Positions 44,500-53,233 of a stretch of DNA of 64,000 bases are shown one piece after another. The stretch is from positions 1,116,001 to 1,180,000 of the forward strand of contig NZ_QYRP01000002.1 of assembly GCF_003600895.1 (NCBI RefSeq), in the 5' to 3' direction. Every line of letters begins with the position of its first letter. The stretch's first letter is position 1. Position numbers and translations under genes: made by a program. The DNA is from Nocardioides cavernaquae. GTDB taxonomy: Bacteria; Actinomycetota; Actinomycetes; Propionibacteriales; Nocardioidaceae. The notes under the pieces are model-generated. The model saw only the letters and a list, made by a program, of their open reading frames with translations. It was not told the DNA's origin and searched no databases.

Positions 44500-45495
44500 A
44501 TGTCGGTCGCACTGGTCGCTGATCTCGTGCGTCGCGATGGCACATCGCTTCTGGACTCCACCGACGAAGTCGACGCCGTTGTCGAAGCCTGCTCCACGAC
44601 GCTGCGCCCTCACCGGCTCCAGATGAAGCACCGCGACGGACGACTCTCCGCGCGCCTCCACTCCCTGACCAGCGGCGCCGTCGCGCTGAGCCGACTCAAC
44701 TACGGCGCCGACGTCACCATCTCGGAGATCCGACCTCAGCAGGATGAGTTCATCCTCGCCCTGCCCGTGGCTGGGCATGCACGTTTCCGCTACGGGTCGT
44801 CGACCGCCGTTGTCTCGCCGGGCTCGATGGCCGTGGTCGGTCCCTACGACGGCTTCACCCTAGAAATCACCCGGGAGTTCGACCAGGTCCTGGTGCGATT
44901 GGACCGCACACGCGTCGAGAGTGCTGCAGCCTTCCTCGCGGGGTCGGGTGAGCTGGGACCCGTGCACTTCGACCTGGCCGCCGGGAAGGTCAGTCCCGCA
45001 CTCACCGGACTTGTCCAGGCGGCGCTCCAGGTGTCTGCGGACCCAGCCGTCGAGAGACGCCCACGCCTTACCTTCCAGCTGGAGCGGCTCATCATCGAAG
45101 CAACGCTGTTGGGGTGCAGGAACAACCTCAGCGCGGCCATGGCTGGCCCCTCAGAGCGGATTTCCTCCGACCGTGTCGCCCGCGCCCAGGACTTCATGGT
45201 CGCGAATCTCGCGGACCAGTTTTCACTCACTGCCGTTGCCCGGCACTGCAGCGTCAGCCTGCGGAGCTTGCAACTCGGATTTCGTCGTGAGCTCGACATG
45301 TCACCCGGCGAGTGGCTTCGAAACCAGCGGCTTGATCTCGCCCATGCGCAACTCGTGATCGCAGTCGAGTCAGAGACCACGGTCACTGCGGTCGCCACTG
45401 CGTGCGGATTCGTCCACCTCGGCGACTTCGCCGCGCGGTTCAAGGACAGGTTCGGCAGCTCCCCGTCGGCCGTGCTTCGCGCACCGCGGTCCTGA
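44500..45495 (+). CDS. AraC family regulator (paralogue 1)
   Basis: About 331 residues with an AraC-binding-like N-terminal domain (DEVDAVVEACSTTLRPH; LSRLNYGADVTIS) and two C-terminal helix-turn-helix units (FSLTAVARHCSVSLRSLQ; TTVTAVATACGFVHLGDFAARF). ATG 44494 is an alternative, but GGGAGGG then directly abuts it, so 44500 is preferred. It is clearly related to the AraC proteins at 47.7-48.7 and 54.2-55.2 kb. It lies upstream of and codirectional with a SnoaL-like and an alpha/beta hydrolase gene. Confidence 0.87.
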   Translation: MSVALVADLVRRDGTSLLDSTDEVDAVVEACSTTLRPHRLQMKHRDGRLSARLHSLTSGAVALSRLNYGADVTISEIRPQQDEFILALPVAGHARFRYGSSTAVVSPGSMAVVGPYDGFTLEITREFDQVLVRLDRTRVESAAAFLAGSGELGPVHFDLAAGKVSPALTGLVQAALQVSADPAVERRPRLTFQLERLIIEATLLGCRNNLSAAMAGPSERISSDRVARAQDFMVANLADQFSLTAVARHCSVSLRSLQLGFRRELDMSPGEWLRNQRLDLAHAQLVIAVESETTVTAVATACGFVHLGDFAARFKDRFGSSPSAVLRAPRS

Positions 45496-45520
45496 CGCTC
45501 CGCAAGGCCCACCGGAGGCG

Positions 45521-45550
45521 TTCGCGAACCCGGTAGCCCTGGTTCGCGAA
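45521..45550 (+). promoter_or_regulatory. Paired TTCGCGAA sites, likely AraC operator
   Basis: TTCGCGAA palindromes occur at 45521-45528 and 45543-45550, 22 bp apart, forming an inverted repeat TTCGCGAAC/GTTCGCGAA in the gap before the SnoaL-like gene. A possible -10 around GATAGAT follows. Consistent with activation by the adjacent AraC protein. Confidence 0.5.
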
Positions 45551-45633
45551 GGCGATAGATGCTCGTTCCGCCGGTGAACAAACTCAGTGCACCGCGCGAC
45601 CAATCCGTCGCGCCGAGCAAAGGAGATTCATCA

Positions 45634-46089
45634 ATGCCTCTCTCCGTGGAAGACACACTCGCCATCGTCTCGCTCTCAAACGCGCAGATGCGGTCACTCG
45701 ATGACCATGACGTCGACGCGTGGGTTGCCGCCTGGGTTCCTGACGGCACCTTCATCGCGACCTACGGCACCTTCGCCGGCCATGCCGAGATCCGTGCCTT
45801 CATCGATGGCCACATCGCCGCCGGCAAGGAAGACGGCGCCCGCCACCTCATGACGAACTACGTCGTGGACGGCGACGGTGACCGCGCGACCATCACGTGT
45901 GCCGTGACGAAGCTCCAGGTCGAGAAGCCGCCCTTCATCATTGCTTCCGGGATCTACCGTGACGTCGTCGTGCGGACAGACGAGGGCTGGCGCTTCGAGT
46001 CGCGCCAGCTCGACATCGACCGGGGAGTCTTCGCCCGGGCGGAGCTGGCCGCCGCCGAGATTGACGGCGAAGCTGGAGTCAACGCATGA
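45634..46089 (+). CDS. SnoaL-like / NTF2-fold protein
   Basis: 151 residues of the small NTF2-like fold: an N-terminal helix (EDTLAIVSLSNAQMRSLDDHDVDAWVAAWVPDGTF), then strands (ATYGTFAGHAEIRAFIDGH; HLMTNYVVDGDGDRATITC). Such proteins are isomerases, dehydratases or the small subunits of ring-hydroxylating dioxygenases; no large subunit is present here. The start at 45634 has AAAGGAGA eight bases upstream. It overlaps the next gene, an alpha/beta hydrolase, in ATGA. Substrate unknown. Confidence 0.8.
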   Translation: MPLSVEDTLAIVSLSNAQMRSLDDHDVDAWVAAWVPDGTFIATYGTFAGHAEIRAFIDGHIAAGKEDGARHLMTNYVVDGDGDRATITCAVTKLQVEKPPFIIASGIYRDVVVRTDEGWRFESRQLDIDRGVFARAELAAAEIDGEAGVNA

Positions 46090-46829
46090 CAGGGCTCGCC
46101 GTCGAGAAGTGGGGCAGCACCGGGCCCCGAATCGTGATGGTTCACGGGAGCCTGAGTTCGGCCGCCGCGGCCTTCGGGGAGCAGAAGGTCCTCTCGGACC
46201 GCTTCCAGATCATCGCCCCATACCGGCGCGGCTACAGCCCGAGTCCGCCAACGGAGAAGATCGATCCCGATCGAGACGCCGCAGAAATCGTCGCGCTCCT
46301 CGGCGACGGCGCGCACCTCGTCGGCACGTCAATGGGCGGCGTCGTCGCGATGCGAGCCGCGGCACTGGCGCCGGACAAGGTGTGGTCGCTGACCGTCATC
46401 GAGCCGCCGGCCCTGCCGAACGGTGCGGGGCGCCCGGCTGCCGACGCGCTCATCGAGGCACTGCGCAACCACTGGGCGGCGGCCGATGCCGCCGATCTGG
46501 ATGCCTTCGTAGCCGGCTTTCTGAAGGTGCTCGACGTCGACCTCGAGCTGCCCGCTCCGCTCCCGCCAGCCCTGGCGGAGGCCGTGCGCAACCTGACGAC
46601 CGAGCGCCCGTGGGAGACGGGAGTTCCTGTCGACGTCCTTGCCGAAACGTCCTTCCCCAAACTCGTCGTCACCGGCGGGGGCACGCCGGGCTTCGAGGAT
46701 GTCGCGGATGCGCTCGCCGAGGCACTGAACGCGCGTCGAGTGCTCTTCGACGGCAGCCCACATGCGGTCCAGCGAATCGGAGAGCCGTTCAACGACGAGC
46801 TGGTCACTCACCTCGAATCGGCCCGTTGA
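46086..46829 (+). CDS. Alpha/beta hydrolase
   Basis: 247 residues with the alpha/beta hydrolase core: the oxyanion region MVHGSLSS, the nucleophile elbow GTSMGG, and the catalytic His in GSPHAVQRIG. It hydrolyses an ester, C-C or amide bond in an unidentified substrate, and is translationally coupled to the SnoaL-like gene, indicating a two-step process under AraC control. A strong hairpin follows its stop. Confidence 0.85.
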   Translation: MTGLAVEKWGSTGPRIVMVHGSLSSAAAAFGEQKVLSDRFQIIAPYRRGYSPSPPTEKIDPDRDAAEIVALLGDGAHLVGTSMGGVVAMRAAALAPDKVWSLTVIEPPALPNGAGRPAADALIEALRNHWAAADAADLDAFVAGFLKVLDVDLELPAPLPPALAEAVRNLTTERPWETGVPVDVLAETSFPKLVVTGGGTPGFEDVADALAEALNARRVLFDGSPHAVQRIGEPFNDELVTHLESAR

Positions 46830-46834
46830 TCCTT

Positions 46835-46870
46835 CGGCACCGAGGCGCAATGGACTGCGCCTCGGTGCCG
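46835..46870. terminator. Terminator between convergent hydrolase operons
   Basis: Arms 46835-46849 and 46856-46870 are perfectly complementary (15 bp) around a 6-base loop. It is placed 5 bp after one hydrolase gene and 22 bp before the end of the other. Confidence 0.85.
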
Positions 46871-46892
46871 AGGGGTCCGAAGCCTTCCGTCG

Positions 46893-47615
46893 TCAGTCGC
46901 GTCCCGCCTCGATGAACTTCCTCGCAGTGAGCTCCGGATCGGTCATCAACACCTCGTGGCTGCCCGGCATACCGACCAGCCGGAAGACACCGAGCCGGTT
47001 CGAGAGCCGGGGGTGCCTGCCCCACTCACCTTGGGTGATGTCGTTGTCCTCGTACGGCGCGAGGTAGCTGAAGACGTTCGGCACCCGGTCCCAGCCGGTC
47101 ATGTCTGCCGGGTCGGTGAACGCGCCGTACGGCTGCGGCCGCAGCACGTCGTAGACCTGCTGGGCGTGCTCGGCGCTGCCGTCGTTGAAGAAGCCGTCTC
47201 GCCACACGAAGAACGGCAGCACGACCGAACCGTCACCGCGTTCGTCTGCGCTGGCCTGGAGGGCTCCACGTAGGTGCGGGGGCAGCTCGTCGACGAGAGA
47301 CTTGCCGTGCTCGGGGACGAAGGCAGCGAAGTAGACCAGGCGGCGGAGCCGCTCGGGCATCTCGATCGCGACGCGCGAGATCAGGTAGCCACCCCAGCTG
47401 TGCCCGATCAGCACGTAGTCGGTCAGGTCACGCTCACGGATGTAGTCGATGATCGGCTGGGCAGCGCCGCGGAGGTCGACGTGCTTGTCGTCGTCGGGGC
47501 CGAGTCCGCCAGCCGTGGGCGTGTGCACCTCATGGCCAGCTGCCTCAAGATGAGCGCGGACCGGCGCCCACAGGTCGCCGTAGTGCCATGCTCCGTGGAC
47601 GAGTACGAACTTCAT
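46893..47615 (-). CDS. Alpha/beta hydrolase (EstC/hydroxynitrile-lyase-like)
   Basis: 240 residues of the small alpha/beta hydrolase family typified by salicylate esterases and hydroxynitrile lyases: FVLVHGAWHYGDLW at the N-terminus, the nucleophile GHSWGGYL, and the C-terminal His in MPGSHEVLMTDPE. It differs clearly from the hydrolase encoded on the opposite strand. The start at 47615 follows GGAGGA. It lies downstream of the second AraC gene with the same orientation. Substrate unknown. Confidence 0.87.
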   Translation of the reverse strand: MKFVLVHGAWHYGDLWAPVRAHLEAAGHEVHTPTAGGLGPDDDKHVDLRGAAQPIIDYIRERDLTDYVLIGHSWGGYLISRVAIEMPERLRRLVYFAAFVPEHGKSLVDELPPHLRGALQASADERGDGSVVLPFFVWRDGFFNDGSAEHAQQVYDVLRPQPYGAFTDPADMTGWDRVPNVFSYLAPYEDNDITQGEWGRHPRLSNRLGVFRLVGMPGSHEVLMTDPELTARKFIEAGRD

Positions 47616-47670
47616 GGGAATCCTCCGACATCTGTGCAATGGTCTGGAGTCGCCAGTCTTCGCCGTTGCC

Positions 47671-47694
47671 CGTTCGCCCGATATCGCGAGAACG
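47671..47694 (-). promoter_or_regulatory. Inverted repeat upstream of the esterase-like gene
   Basis: CGTTC (47671-47675) and GAACG (47690-47694) flank the palindromic octamer CGATATCG (47679-47686). The same octamer occurs at 54110-54117 in front of the nitrilase operon, also close to an AraC paralogue. A shared promoter or AraC element is likely. Confidence 0.4.
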
Positions 47695-47702
47695 TGGCCC
47701 GC

Positions 47703-48692
47703 TCAGCGCGTTTGCGCGGTGCCCGCGAGCACTGCCGAGGGCAGCACCCCGAAGCGGATCGTGAAGTGGTGGGCGAAGTCGCCCAGGTGGAACATTCCGA
47801 CCGCACACGCGACCTCGGTGACGGTCGTGCTGCCAGGCTCGGCCCGCCTCAGCACCACATGTGCCTGGTCGAGGCGTCGGGCCCGCAGCCACTGGCCCGG
47901 AGTCACGTCGAGCTCACGACGAAAAGCCTCCTGGAGCGACCGCACGCTCATCCCGCAGTACGCCGCCACGGCAGCGATGCTGAACGGATCGGCCAAGTGG
48001 TCGCCGAGGTAGTCAAGTGCCCGTCGGAGCCGCCACGAAGAGGCAGACGCTGACGTGAACAATGCCGCCGTGACATTGCTCGGCTGGCTCAGCAGCAGCG
48101 CCTCGATGAGGACCTGCTCCAGCTGCCAGACCAGTGTCGGTCGACCAGACAGGACGGGCGTCGAGGCGAGCGCGACCGGCGTCGTGAGGAGTCCGACGAC
48201 GGCGAAGACGCCAGGATCCGACCTCAGGTCGAACTCCACAGGTCCGTCGACGCCAGACATTGCGGCTGCGACGGTTTCAATGCGGCGGCGGTCGAGGCGC
48301 ACGATCACCTGGTCGAAGGAACCGTCGATCGCGAACTCGAAATCCCGGTGCGGCCCCACCACAGCCCCGTGTCCCGGAGCGACATCCGCGGAGACCCCGC
48401 CGTAGCGAAACTCGGCCCGACCCGCGGCCGGCAGCACGAGCAGGAAGTTGTCCTCGTCCGGTCCGGCAGGGGCGACGGTCACGCTCGCACCGTAGGACAG
48501 GCGGTTCACCGACACGTCGCGGAGCGCGACCCGATCGAGCCTCGTCTCCAGAGCAGCATGTCCCGCGGGCACCAGCGTGTGGGGCCGGAGCGCGGTCGTG
48601 CACACCTCGACCACCTCGTCGATGTCGCCCGTCGCGTCGAGCACGCGCGCGCCACGTTCGGTGATCCCTCGGGCGAGGGCTTCGACGGTCAT
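47703..48692 (-). CDS. AraC family regulator (paralogue 2)
   Basis: 329 residues with the same two-part layout as the other AraC proteins here: an N-terminal AraC-binding-like domain (IDEVVEVCTTALRPH; VNRLSYGASVTV) and C-terminal tandem helix-turn-helix (FSIAAVAAYCGMSVRSLQEAFRREL, then VTEVACAVGMFHLGDFAHHF; positions about 240-265 and 295-315). GGGAGG precedes the ATG. It lies directly upstream of, and in line with, the esterase-like hydrolase gene. Confidence 0.88.
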   Translation of the reverse strand: MTVEALARGITERGARVLDATGDIDEVVEVCTTALRPHTLVPAGHAALETRLDRVALRDVSVNRLSYGASVTVAPAGPDEDNFLLVLPAAGRAEFRYGGVSADVAPGHGAVVGPHRDFEFAIDGSFDQVIVRLDRRRIETVAAAMSGVDGPVEFDLRSDPGVFAVVGLLTTPVALASTPVLSGRPTLVWQLEQVLIEALLLSQPSNVTAALFTSASASSWRLRRALDYLGDHLADPFSIAAVAAYCGMSVRSLQEAFRRELDVTPGQWLRARRLDQAHVVLRRAEPGSTTVTEVACAVGMFHLGDFAHHFTIRFGVLPSAVLAGTAQTR

Positions 48693-48721
48693 GGCTGCCT
48701 CCCGTTCCGGGCGCTGCTGGT

Positions 48722-48733
48722 GGAACCGGTTCC
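48722..48733. promoter_or_regulatory. Perfect 12-bp palindrome upstream of AraC paralogue 2
   Basis: GGAACCGGTTCC, 29 bases before the AraC start codon at 48692, is self-complementary. A candidate autoregulatory site; the regulator is not proven. Confidence 0.35.
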
Positions 48734-48752
48734 TGGATTCCTAGACCTGGTT

Positions 48753-48796
48753 GACGTCGTGCGGACAGAGGAGGTGAGCTCCGTCCGCACGACGTC
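48753..48796 (-). terminator. Terminator of the HpaB/DUF2848 operon
   Basis: Arms 48753-48766 and 48783-48796 form a perfect 14-bp stem with a 16-base loop, immediately after the MHS transporter stop at 48800 on the minus strand. It separates this operon from the AraC gene. Confidence 0.75.
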
Positions 48797-48799
48797 GGC

Positions 48800-50137
48800 T
48801 CAGTGACCGACCGTGGCCAGGTCGGTCTCGCGGGTCTCCTTCGCGATGAGCGAGGCGACCAGCGAGATCAGGCCCATCGCTGCGAGATAGGCCGCGATGG
48901 CATAGCCGGACTCGTACTTCGTGTAGAGCCAGATCGCGATGATCGGCGCCAGCGAACCGGCGAGGACCGACGCAAGGTTGTAGGCCAGCGAGACGCCCGA
49001 GTAGCGCACCTCGGTCGGGAAGAGCTCGGAGAAGAAGGCACCGATCACCGAGCTGAACATCGCGAAGATGAACAGGCCGCCGGCGACCGCCAGGATGATC
49101 AGGCCCGGGTTCTTGGTGTCGAGCAGGCCGAAGAAGACGAAGGCCCACACGACCGTGGCCACCGAGGCGGTCAGGTAGATCGGCCGGCGGCCGATCCGGT
49201 CGGCGAGGATCGCGAACAGCGGGATCGAGACGATCGCAACGCCCTGCCCGATCATCACCGCGTTGAGCGCGACCGACGGAGCCAGGCCGAGCATCTTGGT
49301 GACGTAGGTGATCACGAAGAGCGAGTAGATGTAGAAGCCGGCGTTCTCACCGAAGCGCGTGGCCGCACCGAGCAGCACCATCCGCCAGTGCTTGCGGATC
49401 ACCACCCCGGCCGGGAGGCCCTTGGGTGCCTGATCGGCGTTGCGGGCGGCTTCCTCGAAGAGCGGGGTCTCGGTGACGTAGAGGCGCAGGACCAGGCCGA
49501 TGATCACCAGGATCGCGGAGAGGCCGAAGGCCACACGCCAGCCCCAGCTGAGGAACGCGGCGTCGGAGAGGGTGTTGCTCAGCACCAGCATCACGCCGGC
49601 GGCCATCAGGTTGCCGAGCGGCGGACCGACATTGGGCCACGCTGAGTAGAAGGCACGGCGCTTGCTGTCGCCGTGCTCGGAGACCAGCAGGACGGCGCCG
49701 CCCCACTCGCCGCCGAGGGCGAAGCCCTGGACCAGTCGCAGCAGCACCAGGATGATCGGCGCCGCGACGCCGATGGTGCCGTAGGTCGGAAGCAGCGCGA
49801 TCAGGAACGTCGAGACGCCCATCAGCATCAGGCTCGCGATCAGGGTCGCCCGGCGGCCGCGGCGGTCACCGAGGTGACCCAGCACCACGGCGCCGACGGG
49901 CCGGGCGAGAAACCCCACGGCGTACGTCGCGAAGGCGAGGACCGTGCCGACCAGCGGGTCGGATGCCGGGAAGAAGAGCGTGTTGAACACGAGTGCGGCG
50001 GCGGTGCCGTACAGGAAGAAGTCGTACCACTCGACGGCGGTGCCGGCGAGGCTGGACGCGGCGACGGTGGTCAGGCTGGCCCGGCGCTTCTCCGCCTGCG
50101 GCGGAGGGTTGTCGATCTCATGGGTGGTTGCAGACAT
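48800..50137 (-). CDS. MFS transporter, metabolite:H+ symporter (MHS) family
   Basis: 445 residues with 12 predicted helices and MHS-type signatures: GTAVEWYDFFLYGTAA at the first helix, GHLGDRRGRRATL in the 2-3 loop and LGGEWGGAVLLVSEH. Family members import organic acids and aromatic acids (for example shikimate, alpha-ketoglutarate, benzoate-type compounds). It is the last gene of the HpaB-like operon and probably imports its substrate. Confidence 0.9.
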   Translation of the reverse strand: MSATTHEIDNPPPQAEKRRASLTTVAASSLAGTAVEWYDFFLYGTAAALVFNTLFFPASDPLVGTVLAFATYAVGFLARPVGAVVLGHLGDRRGRRATLIASLMLMGVSTFLIALLPTYGTIGVAAPIILVLLRLVQGFALGGEWGGAVLLVSEHGDSKRRAFYSAWPNVGPPLGNLMAAGVMLVLSNTLSDAAFLSWGWRVAFGLSAILVIIGLVLRLYVTETPLFEEAARNADQAPKGLPAGVVIRKHWRMVLLGAATRFGENAGFYIYSLFVITYVTKMLGLAPSVALNAVMIGQGVAIVSIPLFAILADRIGRRPIYLTASVATVVWAFVFFGLLDTKNPGLIILAVAGGLFIFAMFSSVIGAFFSELFPTEVRYSGVSLAYNLASVLAGSLAPIIAIWLYTKYESGYAIAAYLAAMGLISLVASLIAKETRETDLATVGH

Positions 50138-50163
50138 TGCGTCTCCTCAGGGTGTGGTGGTGC

Positions 50164-50685
50164 TCAGAAGAACCAGTGCTCGGGCTCGTGCCCGTGCTGG
50201 GTGATGTCGCTGAACTTGCCCCCGAAGAAGCCCAGCGGGTCACCATCCCGGGTGTTCACGCCGATGACGGCGCCGAACACGATCGTGTGGTCGCCGGCCT
50301 CGACGACCCGCTCGACGTCGCACTCGAGGTGCGCGAGAGCCTGGGGTACGACGGGCACCCGGTGCCCGGCGTACTCGAGGCCGAGGCCGGCGAAGTGGTC
50401 CTCTCCCCGGGCCGCGAACCGCAGGGCGATCGCCTGCTGGCGCCGGGAGAGGATGTTGACCACGAACCGGCCCGACGCCACCGCAGCCTCCGCGGTGCGC
50501 GCACCGTGGTTGAAGCAGACCAGCAGCAACGGCGGGTCCAGCGACACCGAGGTCAGCGAGTTGACGGTCATGCCGTGCGGGCCGCTGGCGTCCTCGGTCG
50601 TGATGACGGCGACACCGGTGGCGAAGCGACCCATCGTCTGGCGCATGGCCATCGGGTCGACGAGCGGAGTGGTCATGGTGCTCAT
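50164..50685 (-). CDS. Flavin reductase, small component of the monooxygenase
   Basis: 173 residues of the HpaC/flavin reductase domain: MGRFATGVAVITTEDASGPHGMTVNSLTSVSLDPPLLLVC near the N-terminus and FVVNILSRRQQAIALRFA in the middle (landmark positions about 17-58 and 75-92). It supplies reduced flavin to the HpaB-like oxygenase encoded two genes upstream. ATG 50676, 9 bases downstream, is an alternative start with better ribosome-site spacing. Confidence 0.9.
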   Translation of the reverse strand: MSTMTTPLVDPMAMRQTMGRFATGVAVITTEDASGPHGMTVNSLTSVSLDPPLLLVCFNHGARTAEAAVASGRFVVNILSRRQQAIALRFAARGEDHFAGLGLEYAGHRVPVVPQALAHLECDVERVVEAGDHTIVFGAVIGVNTRDGDPLGFFGGKFSDITQHGHEPEHWFF

Positions 50686-50692
50686 CCCCTCG

Positions 50693-51049
50693 TCAGTCCT
50701 CGACGCGCGCGTGGTAGCGCACCTCGTAGGTGGTCACGCCCTCGTCGGTCTTCCAGGGACCGTGCGGCATGCCGGGCGGGCGGCAGGCGAACTCGCCGGC
50801 GACGAAGGTCTTGTCCAGCGTGAGGTCGTGGAACGACCCCTCGAGGATGTAGACCTCCTCCCAGAAGTCGTGCCGCTGCACGCCGAGCGCGGTCGAGTCC
50901 GCGCCGGGCTCGTAGCGCAGGATCCGGGTGGCCACGCCGCCGACCGGGTCGCTCGCGAGGATGCGCTCCTTGATCAGCGGGTTGTCTCCGGGGCAGAGCG
51001 TGTAGTCGATGTCGGTGACCGGGGTGAACTCGATCTCGGGCTTGCTCAT
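50693..51049 (-). CDS. Cupin domain protein
   Basis: 118 residues forming one cupin barrel. Motif 1 is RHDFWEEVYILEGSFHD with possible metal ligands His, Glu and a second His, and motif 2 is FACRPPGMPHGPWKT. Such proteins may be metal-dependent dioxygenases, isomerases or sensors. The start overlaps the stop of the monooxygenase gene by 4 bp, so it probably works on the monooxygenase product or binds the pathway intermediate. Confidence 0.83.
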   Translation of the reverse strand: MSKPEIEFTPVTDIDYTLCPGDNPLIKERILASDPVGGVATRILRYEPGADSTALGVQRHDFWEEVYILEGSFHDLTLDKTFVAGEFACRPPGMPHGPWKTDEGVTTYEVRYHARVED

Positions 51050-52524
51050 GCGGAGACCTCCTCGGTAACCGCAGCGGCCGGGCCGTCGACGCCGTACGAC
51101 GCGAGGAACTGCTCGACCGCCTGGAGCGGCTTGTTGTAGTCGTAGTTGCGGAACGCGTAGCCCTTCACGACGAACGGAGCGCCGGAGTAGAAGAGCTCGT
51201 AGCTCTGGTGGCGACCGGCGAACTCGCTGCCGACCGCGTCCCACGCCAGCTTGAAGAGCTTGACCCGCTCGACCGACGTGATGCCGGGGCTGGAGACGTA
51301 GCGCTCCATGTCCTCGGCGGTCTCGGAGTTGACCAGCTCGGCGACCGACGACGGCACCTGGAGGACGCCACCGCCGACCAGCTCGCGCAGGATGCCGATG
51401 ACGCGGGGGTGCAGCTCGGCCTGGAGGCCCATCGCGGCGTACAGCGACTGGGCGCCGGGGCTGAAGAAGCCCTGCTCGTCAGCAGCAGCGGTGAACTGCG
51501 CGGCGTGCAGCGCGGACTCGACGACGGAGACCAGGCTGGCCAGCTCGCCGAGCTTCTCGACGACGCCGGGGAACTTGTCGACGCCGTTGACCGCGGCGAC
51601 CTTGCGGGCGATGCCGGCCAGGAAGCGGAGCTTGGTGGCGAACCGGATCTGCGCCTGGAAGTTGCCGAGGACGTGGGCGCCGGTGTCGAAGAACTGCTTG
51701 CGCAGGCCGGGGACGTCCTTGTAGACGAAGACGTCCTTCCAGGGGATGAAGACATCGTCGAAGACCAGCAGTGCGTCGGTCTCGTCGTAGCGCGAGGAGA
51801 GGGGGTAGTCGAAGTCGCTCGTGGCGCCCGTGGCGTAGGGGCGGCGGCAGTAGAGCTTGAGGCCGTCGGCCGCGACAGGCACGGTGAAGGAGATCGCGAA
51901 GTCCGTGTCCTCGGGGGTCAGCGGCTTGATGCAGGAGACCAGGATCTCGTCAGCAACAGCACCGCCGGTGGCGAGCATCTGCGCACCGCGGACGACGATG
52001 CCGTCCTCGCGCTCCTCCTTCACGCCGACCTGGATGAAGTCGCCGTCCCAGGCGTGCGCGGTGGTGGCGCGGGAGACCTGCGGCGGGATGATCGCGTAGG
52101 AGATGTAGAGGTCGTTCTCCATCACGCGGCGGTGGAAGGCCAACACGTTGTCGGCCAGGCCGCGCTCGTCCGCGAAGGCCCCGGGGTGCGCGGAGAACGC
52201 CGCGACGAAGGCACCGACGTGGTCGGGCGAGCGGCCCACCCAGCCGTTGGTGTGGTTGGCCCAGACCTGCGCGGAGTCGCGCCAGGCGGCGAGGTCCTCG
52301 GCGTTGCGGGGCGCGACGTACATGCGGTTGACGGGGTTGCCGGTCACCTCGTCGGTGACCTGCATGCCGTTGGCCGGGTCGGCCGCGATGTCGAAGAGCT
52401 CGCCGACCGTGCGGGCGATGGGCGCGAACGCGGGGTCGGCGGCGACGTCGTCGACGGGCTTGCCGTCCACGATGACCGTGCGGCCGTCGGACAGGGACTT
52501 CAGGTAATCGGTGCTGGTGCGCAT
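51046..52524 (-). CDS. 4-hydroxyphenylacetate 3-hydroxylase-type (HpaB) FADH2-dependent monooxygenase
   Basis: 492 residues of the HpaB family, which uses free reduced flavin. Visible landmarks include VIVDGKPVDDV, ENDLYISYAIIPPQVSR, RGAQMLATGGAVADE, FIPWKDVFVYKDV and the C-terminal KGYAFRNYDYNKPL. Family members hydroxylate phenols or open or oxidise N-heterocycles. The usual HpaB substrate seems unlikely, because the operon lacks the homoprotocatechuate genes. The reductase is encoded two genes downstream, separated by the cupin gene. Confidence 0.88.
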   Translation of the reverse strand: MRTSTDYLKSLSDGRTVIVDGKPVDDVAADPAFAPIARTVGELFDIAADPANGMQVTDEVTGNPVNRMYVAPRNAEDLAAWRDSAQVWANHTNGWVGRSPDHVGAFVAAFSAHPGAFADERGLADNVLAFHRRVMENDLYISYAIIPPQVSRATTAHAWDGDFIQVGVKEEREDGIVVRGAQMLATGGAVADEILVSCIKPLTPEDTDFAISFTVPVAADGLKLYCRRPYATGATSDFDYPLSSRYDETDALLVFDDVFIPWKDVFVYKDVPGLRKQFFDTGAHVLGNFQAQIRFATKLRFLAGIARKVAAVNGVDKFPGVVEKLGELASLVSVVESALHAAQFTAAADEQGFFSPGAQSLYAAMGLQAELHPRVIGILRELVGGGVLQVPSSVAELVNSETAEDMERYVSSPGITSVERVKLFKLAWDAVGSEFAGRHQSYELFYSGAPFVVKGYAFRNYDYNKPLQAVEQFLASYGVDGPAAAVTEEVSA

Positions 52525-52525
52525 T

Positions 52526-53233
52526 TCAGTTGCTCCTCACAGAGACGGTGTAGCTGAGTTCGATGGGGGTGTGGCCGGGGACTTCGAGCTGCATCCGCCA
52601 GTCGCGGCCGTAGCGGAAGGTGCCGTCGATCAGCGGGCGGGTGCCGCCGAACAGGACGAGGGCGATGCCCTGGCTGCCGCCGATCTGGTCCCACTCGTCG
52701 AGGACCTCCGTGATCGGGAGCATCGTGGCGAGCGTGCCCTCCTGGTAGAGCTCACCGTCGACCCAGCTGCGGACCACGATCGAGTCCCAGTCGACGAGCG
52801 CCGGCGGGTCGCCGAGCTCGATGACCGTGTCCGCGATCGGCTTCGGGCAGGCCGCCTTCGAGAGCTGGATGCCGACCTTCTCCATCTCGCGGTCGGTGTG
52901 GTCCGAACCGACGGTCAGGTAGTAGGTGCCGTTGGCCCGGATCAGCACCGGCTCGACCTCGCCGGAGGTCTTGGTGCCGTCCACCTCGATCTGCTGGTCG
53001 GTGGTCAGGCAGGTGGTCGCGAGCGGGTAGAACGCGGGGATCGTGTCCGGCTCGGGTACGCCGATGGCGGCGAGCTCGTCGATGTGGTGCTGTACGGCGG
53101 CCCGGTCGCGGCCGGTGTAGCCGGCGACGACGAGGTGCGTGGGAGTGACCTCGACCTCCGCGCCATCGGTGGCGCGAAGTCGCAGCCGGGTGGCGGTGCC
53201 GGCGGGGCTGCCGGTGGTGGGCGTGGTGGTCAT
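52526..53233 (-). CDS. DUF2848 family protein
   Basis: 235 residues with the DUF2848 pattern: LVVAGYTGRDRAAVQHHIDELAAIGVPEP near residue 33, ANGTYYLTVGSDHTDREMEKVGI in the middle and GSQGIALVLFGGTRPLIDGTFRYG toward the C-terminus. The family has no established function; the fold is thought to be related to fumarylacetoacetate hydrolases. Its stop is one base from the monooxygenase start and its own start overlaps the C-N hydrolase stop, so it is a fixed step of this pathway. No signal peptide or membrane helix. Confidence 0.8.
   Translation of the reverse strand: MTTTPTTGSPAGTATRLRLRATDGAEVEVTPTHLVVAGYTGRDRAAVQHHIDELAAIGVPEPDTIPAFYPLATTCLTTDQQIEVDGTKTSGEVEPVLIRANGTYYLTVGSDHTDREMEKVGIQLSKAACPKPIADTVIELGDPPALVDWDSIVVRSWVDGELYQEGTLATMLPITEVLDEWDQIGGSQGIALVLFGGTRPLIDGTFRYGRDWRMQLEVPGHTPIELSYTVSVRSN

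Noticed and set aside
46835..46870. Inverted terminal repeat of an insertion sequence
   Set aside because: A single hairpin between convergent genes with no transposase and no second copy flanking a unit.
51046..52524. Genuine 4-hydroxyphenylacetate 3-monooxygenase
   Set aside because: None of the homoprotocatechuate meta-cleavage genes accompany it, and the neighbours (nitrilase, DUF2848, cupin) point to another substrate.
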